From Nitrososphaerota archaeon (GTDB lineage: Archaea > Thermoproteota > Nitrososphaeria > Nitrososphaerales > Nitrosopumilaceae), in the NCBI GenBank assembly GCA_028866895.1, contig JAGWHF010000006.1, forward strand, positions 77,583-141,582: DNA of 64,000 bases. The letters are read 5' to 3'. Positions 57,352-64,000 of this stretch are shown in pieces. The stretch's first letter is position 1. Each line of letters starts with the position of its first letter. The notes under the pieces are model-generated. The model worked only from the letters and a program-made list of their open reading frames with translations, was not told the origin of the DNA and did no database searches. The translations under genes and the position numbers were made by a program.

Positions 57352-59169
57352 ATGAGGACTATATTCTTCGTATTGCTTGCAGCGTCAGTGGCGGCACTTT
57401 CTGTCTGGTCAGGCGGCGCATACGCATACGCCATTGAGATATCGACATCAAACGGAGGAACTGCATGCCCGCAGCTCTCAGGAACGTGGAACGGAACTAC
57501 AGACACCTGTTCAACGACCGGCTTCAACCTGCCATATGGGAGCAGCCTGCAGGTAGACCCGGGCGTGACAGTTTCAGTCTCGTATTCATACCCGCATTTT
57601 GGGCAGATAAGCGCGTTTGAGGGCATCAACATGACCAACCAGGGCGTGATTAACTTTACCAGGGAGGGAACGCTTGTAATGTCGCCGCATGACGAATTTA
57701 ACAACACGGGTACGATCAACTTTTACAGCAACGGGCAGCTTGATTACGCCGGCACCTTTGAAAATATGGGAACGGTAAACTTTGACGGCAGCTGCGCCTC
57801 GCCGTGCATCAACAACGCGGATTTTAACGATTTCTTCATGAACGTAGGAAAGGTCAACTTTTACGGTACTGCCAGCCCAGGTACGGTGGACGTGCAGAAC
57901 TCTGCCACGTTTAACAACACCCAAGCTGCGACAAATGAAGGGGCGTTTTTTGGAAACCTCACAATCGGCAACGGGGGGACACTCTACAACTCGGGCACCT
58001 TCAACAACGACTTTGGCATCTATGTACTTGGCGGCGGCAGCATAACCAACAAGGGCTCGTTTGGGGGTGTGGGATTTGTAAGATTTGCAGGCAATGGAAA
58101 CCTGAACAATGATGCGACGTTCGTGATACGCGATGCCGTTCTGGCACACAACGTATTCAACCGCGGCACGATGAATGTTACGGGACAGACAAGCTCGCTT
58201 GGGGTCTCGGGAAACCTGACAAACTATGTGGGCGGCGTCATACATCTGGGCTGGGGTTCAATACGGCTTGGGTCGGGCTCTGCCTACCTGGACAACTATG
58301 GTAGGGTGGATATTGTTCCATTGGCGCCTGGCTTTGGGGCATCCGGGGAAATTTACGATGCCGGCCCCACGGTCTACAATTATTGCGGCAGCGTTATGGA
58401 AAGCGTTGGTGTGAACCCATATCCGCCTGTAGACGTGGGATGCGGCTATTCTGCAACCTTTGCCGAGTCAGGCATTCCTGCAGGTACCGCATGGGGGGTT
58501 ACGGTCAATTCAGTTCGTTACGACAGTACATCTGACAGCACCACAGTATCGGGGCTTGAGGGAGAAGTCCCGTACACCTATGATGCGCAGGTGGCAGGGG
58601 CGGCCGGGACGCGGTTTGCATGTTCAACCGGGTGCTCTGGCACAATAACCTCTGCAGCCGCAGAGACAGCAGGATACCAGACGCAGTACCTCCTGACTGT
58701 AACGACAAGCCCCTCAGGCCTAGCTCCTGCCCCGTCCGCCTCGCCGTCATCGGCATCGGGGTACTATGCTTCGGGGACGGGGGTGACACTTACTGCGTCC
58801 CAGGTTCAGGGCATGGTATTTCTAGAGTGGCAAGTGGGGCATGCAAACCAGACGCTTCTCCAGAACTCGACCATGGTTGCCATGGACGGCCCAGTTAATG
58901 CTACGGCCGTATACCAGTCACCGGCAGGCGCCATACCGGCCCTCATATCACAGGTTGGCGGGATGAATTTGCAGCAGGGAATCCAGGCAAGCCTTGACGC
59001 AAAGCTGTCCGGTGCTTTGGATTCTCTCGAGTCCGGGAATGCAAAGACTGCGGTCAACCGCCTCGATGCACTGGTGCACGAGGTTGACGCGCAGGCAGGC
59101 AAGCACATCACTGCAGCCCAGGCGGAGCTGCTGGACTCGTTCGTGCGTGAGATAATTGGCGCAATTTAG
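57352..59169 (+). CDS. Secreted surface protein with NxGT-type repeats (605 aa)
   Basis: ATG 57352 gives a good signal peptide (RTIFFVLLAASVAALSVWSG, cleaved near AYA). The frame is open upstream but without signal or promoter. Residues about 90-340 contain repeated short strands with Asn-Gly-Thr turns (FNNTGTINFYSNGQ, FENMGTVNFDG, TLYNSGTFNNDFGI), as in beta-helix or beta-solenoid proteins. Two beta domains follow (about 350-520). The last 75 residues are helical (SLDAKLSGALDSLESGNAKT) and resemble the FIMAH-type C-terminal domain. Confidence 0.8.
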   Translation: MRTIFFVLLAASVAALSVWSGGAYAYAIEISTSNGGTACPQLSGTWNGTTDTCSTTGFNLPYGSSLQVDPGVTVSVSYSYPHFGQISAFEGINMTNQGVINFTREGTLVMSPHDEFNNTGTINFYSNGQLDYAGTFENMGTVNFDGSCASPCINNADFNDFFMNVGKVNFYGTASPGTVDVQNSATFNNTQAATNEGAFFGNLTIGNGGTLYNSGTFNNDFGIYVLGGGSITNKGSFGGVGFVRFAGNGNLNNDATFVIRDAVLAHNVFNRGTMNVTGQTSSLGVSGNLTNYVGGVIHLGWGSIRLGSGSAYLDNYGRVDIVPLAPGFGASGEIYDAGPTVYNYCGSVMESVGVNPYPPVDVGCGYSATFAESGIPAGTAWGVTVNSVRYDSTSDSTTVSGLEGEVPYTYDAQVAGAAGTRFACSTGCSGTITSAAAETAGYQTQYLLTVTTSPSGLAPAPSASPSSASGYYASGTGVTLTASQVQGMVFLEWQVGHANQTLLQNSTMVAMDGPVNATAVYQSPAGAIPALISQVGGMNLQQGIQASLDAKLSGALDSLESGNAKTAVNRLDALVHEVDAQAGKHITAAQAELLDSFVREIIGAI

Positions 59170-59331
59170 CGGAAGGGGACTTGACGTAGAAACCTGGCAA
59201 AAGGTCCCGCGGGAAGGCCCGCTGGCGATTTAATTTTTAACCGGCATCATTGGAAGATTATTGAGGGGAATTTGAAAATCCCGGGAGAGGCATGATCGGC
59301 TTGCTGTGCAAGATGGGGCGTGGGTCCTGAT

Positions 59332-60141
59332 TTGGACCGCTTTTCCCGCCTGGGCAATCTTTATGAAATCCTGGGAGTCTCGCACGGGGCAGGCCAGCAG
59401 GAGATTAAAAAGGCGTACCGGGCAAAGGCGAGGCTGACCCATCCGGACAGAAAGCCTGCGGCAGAAAAGGAGGTCTGGGAGAAGCGCTTTGAGGAGGTGC
59501 AGGAGGCCTATGAGATACTCTCAAACCCCGTGACTAGGGGCGATTATGATGATTACCTGGCCTCGGAGGCAGCGGGGGGCCGGTCCGACCTCCCGCAGGG
59601 CAATGTGGGTGGGAGCCCTCATGAGGAAGGTGCGGTTCCTCCAAGGGGGTCCAGGGGGGAGGACCTGCAGGGCGGGCCCAAGAATTTTGCGTGGGGGCCG
59701 CTCCTTGGGGCAAAAAGGGGGAGGATGAGGATATACCTGCTTGCAGCGCTTGTCATGACTGCGGGTTTTGGGGCTGTGCATCTTGCGCACGTTTATGATC
59801 GGGCCCAGGCAAACCCGCAGGCCGGCGGTCTTCCATGGCAGCAGATGCTTGAAAACCCGCAAGCCGCATACTGTGATCCCGCCAGCGGCGCATTCTCAAG
59901 GTACTGTTTTTACCAGGATTCAGTCTACACATTTGATTCCGATGACGGGACGCACTGGTACAAGTGGGTAAATTCACATCCCATGTTGGTGGACCTGGGA
60001 GACATACCGACGCGCAAGACAGGCGACAACGTGCAGGCATGGTCAAATGCGATGGGATACCATTTTTGTGCGTCAAAGCCTGGAAACTATCTTGTCTTTG
60101 AAAACTGCCTTCATATGCAGACAACGCTGACAAACAGATAG
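59332..60141 (+). CDS. Membrane J-domain protein with Cys-containing outer domain
   Basis: 269 aa. J domain at residues 8-75 with NLYEILGVSHGAGQQEIKKA and HPD in LTHPDRKP. A Gly/Pro-rich linker is followed by one membrane helix (about 126-147, MRIYLLAALVMTAGFGAVHL). The 120-residue C-terminal part would lie outside the cell and has four cysteines (AYCDP, RYCFY, HFCAS, ENCLH), probably two disulfides. TTG 59332 or GTG 59320. The TATA at about 59228-59240 leaves a leader with a 12-codon ORF (59292-59330). Confidence 0.85.
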   Translation: MDRFSRLGNLYEILGVSHGAGQQEIKKAYRAKARLTHPDRKPAAEKEVWEKRFEEVQEAYEILSNPVTRGDYDDYLASEAAGGRSDLPQGNVGGSPHEEGAVPPRGSRGEDLQGGPKNFAWGPLLGAKRGRMRIYLLAALVMTAGFGAVHLAHVYDRAQANPQAGGLPWQQMLENPQAAYCDPASGAFSRYCFYQDSVYTFDSDDGTHWYKWVNSHPMLVDLGDIPTRKTGDNVQAWSNAMGYHFCASKPGNYLVFENCLHMQTTLTNR

Positions 60142-60376
60142 CAAGGAGAAAAAAGGGCTGCTCGATGTAAGGCTTGCATACGGAATGCGTAATCTTGAGG
60201 AACGAATGGACTTGCGGCCTGCAGGTTGACAGAACTGCCCGTTAACATTGTTAATGAACAAGGTGGCGCAATGCATTATAGGTTATCAGTCATGCCGACC
60301 CTGTGGTCTGCTGGAACTTTAGTAACATGTGTGATTGCTGGCACGTCAGATTTCCGGCGGACGGGGAGGGTGTGGC

Positions 60377-60745
60377 ATGTATCATCAGCCTGTGATGGAA
60401 AAATTCGAGTCCGCATGCAACAAGATAATGAAACTAAATCCCAGGGTACGCTTCGTTGCCGTGGTATCGGGCAACGGCAAGCCCATTGCCTCCAGCACCA
60501 GGCGGGGGGTTGAACCCTTCGTGGATAAGAAAGGTGGCGAGATCACGCTTACCCAGGCAGTGCTGATAATGCGGATGCACCGCGAGTTTGACGAGGAATT
60601 GGGACGGGTGAACTATGTAATGATAAAGAGGGAAAAGATTGCGATGCTCATGTTTTCATTTGGTGAGGATTTGCTGTATGTCAGCTGCGACCTGGGATGT
60701 GACATGGGCAGGCTTGCAGGAAAAATACTGCAGGTGGCGGCCTGA
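60377..60745 (+). CDS. DUF6659-like conserved thaumarchaeal protein
   Basis: 122 aa. FESACNKIMKLNPRVRFVAV, VSGNGKPIASSTRRGVEPFV and TQAVLIMRMHREFDEELGRV resemble a family of about 120 aa common in ammonia-oxidising archaea. The fold looks like a roadblock/profilin-type alpha-beta sandwich. Role unknown, perhaps signalling. ATG 60377; the TATA-like ctttagtaac (60315-60324) leaves a leader of about 30 bases. Confidence 0.72.
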   Translation: MYHQPVMEKFESACNKIMKLNPRVRFVAVVSGNGKPIASSTRRGVEPFVDKKGGEITLTQAVLIMRMHREFDEELGRVNYVMIKREKIAMLMFSFGEDLLYVSCDLGCDMGRLAGKILQVAA

Positions 60746-60752
60746 AAAGGGC

Positions 60753-60863
60753 TTGGCAGACCTGATAAAATGCACGGAATGCGGCCGGGAGATCCTGTGC
60801 GGCAGGTATCCCGTACCGATATGCGACTTGTGCTGGGAGAAGGTGAGAAGGAACGGGGGGTGA
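60753..60863 (+). CDS. Tiny zinc-finger protein (36 aa)
   Basis: TTG 60753 gives ADLIKCTECGREILCGRYPV, then PICDLCWEKVRRNGG. The CxxC...CxxC spacing is that of a treble-clef or zinc-ribbon knuckle. It starts 7 bases after the DUF6659-like stop and is probably translated from the same message. Short, but the Cys pattern and operon position support it. Confidence 0.65.
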   Translation: MADLIKCTECGREILCGRYPVPICDLCWEKVRRNGG

Positions 60864-60985
60864 TTCAGGCGGCAGGTGGGCTGCCGCAGCCGCCAGCGGC
60901 GTACCGTCAAGTCCTGAAAGAAAACCCGGTTTTTGCTGTCATGCACTGCAAAATAATTTTATGTCATTGCGACCGTTTCTGTGTA

Positions 60986-61705
60986 TTGACACACGACCTT
61001 GGGGAAAAAAAGAAGACAGTCGTCCTGAGGCAGAGGATTGCGGAAGGCAAGGCAAGGGAGATCATAGAATCCAAAAAGTCGGGCACGATGGACAGGATAA
61101 TGCGCAGGCCGGAATCGGAATACCGGGTCCAGTCGGTCATACTAAAGTACAAGCCATACCTTCTTGCCTACGCGACATACGAGTGCGACTTTTACAGGAA
61201 GGCGGTCCATACGATAAAGGTGGACGGAGAGGTAAGCGAGGTCGTCATAGGAAGGTCGACATTTCCAGTAAAGGGTGGTGGTGGAATGCTTGCCCGGCTT
61301 GGAAGAAAGGTGAAGGAAGGCGTGGGAATGGACCGCAGCGAGGTGGAAATAGAGCTTGAGGAGCACGTTGTCGCAAAAACTTCAGACAAGGTAGTACTTG
61401 ACCGGCATGGAGGCGACGCGAAATTTGATTATGAAACGGGCCGCGACAGCGTGGAGGGGTATCCAGACCAGGTACTGGAAAAAAACAGGGGAAACGTAGA
61501 GCCACTCGAAGTCCCGGTTGGTGCCGCAGTAAAAAGACTTGAGGCGGGCCTCAAGGTTTACCATGATGTCAGGATGGTCTCGGAGAAATTTACAATTGAG
61601 GAGGTAAGCGAGGCATATGTACCGTATTTCGAGGGGAGGGTGGAGGGCCCGGACAACAGGGCGGCGGTAATACGGATTGATGCGGTAACTGGGAAGGAAT
61701 GGTGA
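60986..61705 (+). CDS. Hypothetical protein (239 aa)
   Basis: TTG 60986 lies about 25-30 bases after aaaataatttta (60950-60961). The frame is open upstream but overlaps the zinc-finger gene. Conserved-looking core: YRVQSVILKYKPYLLAYATY and CDFYRKAVHTIKVDGEVSEV, then a Gly-rich turn and a charged helical region. No membrane helix. No family recognised; the core resembles hydrophobic beta-strand proteins of unknown function. Confidence 0.7.
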   Translation: MTHDLGEKKKTVVLRQRIAEGKAREIIESKKSGTMDRIMRRPESEYRVQSVILKYKPYLLAYATYECDFYRKAVHTIKVDGEVSEVVIGRSTFPVKGGGGMLARLGRKVKEGVGMDRSEVEIELEEHVVAKTSDKVVLDRHGGDAKFDYETGRDSVEGYPDQVLEKNRGNVEPLEVPVGAAVKRLEAGLKVYHDVRMVSEKFTIEEVSEAYVPYFEGRVEGPDNRAAVIRIDAVTGKEW

Positions 61706-62030
61706 CATACTCCTTCTCATGCGCAGGGTGGACCGATGCATGTACCGTCCAAGAATTGCGCAGCATCGTCTGAAGTTATGCAACACAAAGAAGGCCATTT
61801 CTATCCGCTGCGATGAGCCGTTGGTAGCCCGTACATGGATGCCATTTTGACCAATGAAATAAAACCCGTGGTAAACCGACCTGAGCAAACCATAAGATCT
61901 GTACAGTCCTGGAATCCCGTACAATATCTCATCTAAGGTAGAGCCGGGCCAGAGTAATGGCATTCGGGTGTCATGCCGACAGGCTGAATTTTGCGCATAA
62001 GATAAAGACTACCTAAATCATACCTGTAGC
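61706..62030 (+). other. 325-bp gap without a convincing gene
   Basis: No ORF with family-like sequence, no tRNA and no clear repeat. The minus-strand ORF crossing it is a shadow of the upstream gene. The last 35 bases (cataagataaag, about 61998-62009) hold the TATA region for the GTG at 62031. Confidence 0.5.
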
Positions 62031-63935
62031 GTGGACTCGGCATCACTTGTAATAGCGCTTGTGGCAGTGGCCATATCTCTTGTTGCACTTACAATGGTAA
62101 TTGTGATCAATTCCGGCCTTGAAAACACCCTGATTTCACTAAATGACAAGATTGATTCCTTGCAGCAAGGGCTGGACCATAGGTTTTGGGTTCATGTCCA
62201 CCCCTCGGTAACCCATCCGCCCATGCGACTCCCGGTTTCTCCGTCCTCCTGCAGCCGGCAGGCCCTCCCACCCGGGACAGGGATTGCCGTCCCACAGACA
62301 AGCCAAGCCGTGCCAAGGAACGGCCTTGTTGCGGAATGGGATTTGGGAAATGTCATTCCTGATACGAGCGGGAAAGGAAACAACGGGATGGACTGTGGCG
62401 GAGCCTTTGTGCATACCCCGGCAGGATGGGGCCTTGATTTCAACGGCAATGGTTCCTATGTGGCAGTACCGGACTCGCCCTCGCTTGCCCTGCATTACGG
62501 CAACACCATTGACTTGTGGGTCAAGGTGGGCGCATACTCTACACACTATGGCATGCTTCTGGACAAGTGGGTAAACGGGCAGGAGGACAAGCAGCTGGGG
62601 GTTGATTCTGCCGGGCATGTCCGTTACTACCTCTTCAATGCGTTTTCCAGCACTCCGCTTGTCTCCAGCACCGTACTTTTGCCAGACAGGTGGTACAACA
62701 TTGCGGGCACATACGACAATGTCACTGCAAGGATTTACGTAAACGGGGTGCTTGACAGCAGCAAGCCGGCATCGGGCGCGGTAGGCAACAGCTACGGCAC
62801 GCTCTTTCTTGGATACAATCCGGACAGGGCAATGTACGAGCACTGGTTTTCCCCGTTTGACGGGACGCTGGGTGGCGTGAGGATCTACGACAGGGCACTC
62901 TCGGGGCAGGAAGTAGAGCAGCTGTATGCCAGTGCCCCTGCAGGGGGAGCATCGCTTGGAAGATACCCATGGGGGGAGGCATACGACTCCAAAAGGGGCG
63001 AGATATTTGTCGCAAATTATGATTCCAATACCGTCTCCGTCATATCAGACCGCAACAATACCGTCGTAGATACAATACCTGTAGGCCTCGAGCCTTACCA
63101 TGCAGTATACGACCCGGCAAGGGGCGAGGTCTTTGTGGCAAACCTGGGATCCAATACCGTCTCCGTCATATCAGACCGCAACAATACCGTCGTAGATACA
63201 ATACCTGTAGGAGGCGCAGACCGGGGCACGGTGCGTCTGCAGGCCGAGACCGGGTTCGGGGGCGCCGGCTACATTCCTGGGACTGTCCAGCCGCAGGGCA
63301 TGGCATACGACCCTGCCACGGGCGAGGTCTTTGTCGGGGAGTACAGGCTGGACCAGGTCCAGGCAATATCAGATGCCAACAATACTATAGTGGCCTCGAT
63401 AGGAGTGGGCGACGAGCCGCAGGACATGGCATATGACTCTGCCAAGCGGGAGGTGTTTGTGGCAGACTATGGTCCCTATCCGGTAGGAAGCTACGCGGGC
63501 CCGTTCCACGTCTCGGTGATATCTGACGAGAACCACACCGTGGTGGGTACGATAACTGTCGGGACATCGCCCTTTGGCGTTGCATACGATCCTAAAATGG
63601 GGGAGATCTTTGTAACAAACGCGGGATCCAACACCGTATCGGTGATAAACGATACCACCGGCAAGGTTGCAGCCACCATGCAGCTCGGGGACCCCTTGAG
63701 CGCGGCGTACGATTCCGCCACGGGCGAGGTATTTGTCACAAGCGCGTCCCATGGCACCGTATCGGTAATTTCGGACAGCAGCAATACGGTCACATCTACG
63801 ATACACGTCGGCGGGGCGCCCCTGGGCATCGCGTACGATTCCGCCACGGGCGAGGTATTTGTCACAGACTCTGAATCAAACACCGTCTCGGTAATTTCGG
63901 ACAGCAACGATGCCGTGGTAGCTACCATCCGCTAG
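62031..63935 (+). CDS. Surface protein: membrane anchor, LamG-like domain and YVTN beta-propeller
   Basis: 634 aa, GTG start. N-terminal membrane helix at about 5-28 (LVIALVAVAISLVALTMVIV). Residues about 95-305 form a LamG/concanavalin-like sandwich (LVAEWDLGNVIPDTSGKGNN ... GTLGGVRIYDRALSGQEVEQ). Residues about 315-634 hold seven YVTN-type blades, each with AYDxAxGEVFVxNxxSNTVSVISD. The first two blades are near-identical at DNA level over about 70 bases. Probably an exterior binding or adhesion protein. It ends 65 bases before the window end. Confidence 0.88.
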   Translation: MDSASLVIALVAVAISLVALTMVIVINSGLENTLISLNDKIDSLQQGLDHRFWVHVHPSVTHPPMRLPVSPSSCSRQALPPGTGIAVPQTSQAVPRNGLVAEWDLGNVIPDTSGKGNNGMDCGGAFVHTPAGWGLDFNGNGSYVAVPDSPSLALHYGNTIDLWVKVGAYSTHYGMLLDKWVNGQEDKQLGVDSAGHVRYYLFNAFSSTPLVSSTVLLPDRWYNIAGTYDNVTARIYVNGVLDSSKPASGAVGNSYGTLFLGYNPDRAMYEHWFSPFDGTLGGVRIYDRALSGQEVEQLYASAPAGGASLGRYPWGEAYDSKRGEIFVANYDSNTVSVISDRNNTVVDTIPVGLEPYHAVYDPARGEVFVANLGSNTVSVISDRNNTVVDTIPVGGADRGTVRLQAETGFGGAGYIPGTVQPQGMAYDPATGEVFVGEYRLDQVQAISDANNTIVASIGVGDEPQDMAYDSAKREVFVADYGPYPVGSYAGPFHVSVISDENHTVVGTITVGTSPFGVAYDPKMGEIFVTNAGSNTVSVINDTTGKVAATMQLGDPLSAAYDSATGEVFVTSASHGTVSVISDSSNTVTSTIHVGGAPLGIAYDSATGEVFVTDSESNTVSVISDSNDAVVATIR

Positions 63936-64000
63936 CATGCGTGGTGCTCCGGAATATCAGGACGAGCCTATCCTGATTACCGTGGTCTGGTTTGCGTGAA

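Noticed and set aside
60770-60985. Upstream part of the 311-codon frame
   Set aside because: It overlaps the small zinc-finger gene in another frame and precedes a TATA that fits the TTG at 60986.
62107-62843. Minus-strand ORFs in the LamG-YVTN gene
   Set aside because: Antisense shadows with no promoter; the plus frame has clear domains and seven repeats.

Overview
The window looks like a chromosome segment of an archaeon, most likely an ammonia-oxidising thaumarchaeon of the Nitrososphaera type. Evidence for an archaeon: PriS/PriL primase, aIF2 alpha and gamma, Nop10, S6e, RadB, LSm, AglB, an Lhr-like helicase and RPA-like OB folds. Most genes or operons have a TATA element about 25 to 30 bases before the start codon, so the transcripts are probably leaderless, and TTG or GTG starts are common. 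The lineage assignment is inference from gene content: a B12 pathway, a bacterial-type MetK and thaumarchaeal hypothetical families. No amo or rRNA gene lies in the window.

Layout. 0-12.4 kb: hypothetical and secreted proteins, glyS, nfo, primase (priL-priS), a 945-aa UPF0182-like membrane protein with an amidotransferase and a C39-like/TPR protein, and a HIT protein. 12.4-14.7 kb: AT-rich accessory stretch with VapBC and a broken RelE-type pair, ending at tRNA-Gly. 14.7-22 kb: information-processing core (zinc ribbons, S6e, aIF2 gamma, a frameshifted PIN protein, an MBL hydrolase, an AglB fused to cyclophilin, Nop10, aIF2 alpha). 21.8-28.6 kb: corrinoid cluster (cobO, a FAD reductase, cbiA, cbiC, cbiX, cbiG, cbiD). 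28.7-35.4 kb: J-domain protein, SDR epimerase, metK-lsm, radB, Lhr-like helicase, CDGSH protein. 35.4-39.4 kb: an array of four different toxin-antitoxin or Fic modules, each bounded by a short palindromic repeat. 39.4-53.2 kb: a small membrane-protein/HTH regulon, an RPA-like protein, an ABC-2 exporter, two more VapBC pairs, tRNA-Gln, a TrmB-like regulator, a ferredoxin, a glycosyltransferase and DsbA. 53.3-64 kb: a surface-protein region with EGF/GCC2-GCC3 repeats, an NxG-repeat protein, a membrane J-protein with four outside cysteines, and a LamG plus YVTN propeller protein.

Themes. Eight toxin-antitoxin or Fic-type modules occur in 64 kb. Three toxins and one PIN protein each appear to lack a single base in a homopolymer run, while the long housekeeping genes are intact. 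The strongest candidate for a new system is the repeat-delimited module array at 35.5-39.4 kb. Other unusual items are the AglB-cyclophilin fusion, a CbiX in which only the C-terminal domain keeps its catalytic histidines, and an FAD reductase inside the cobalamin cluster.
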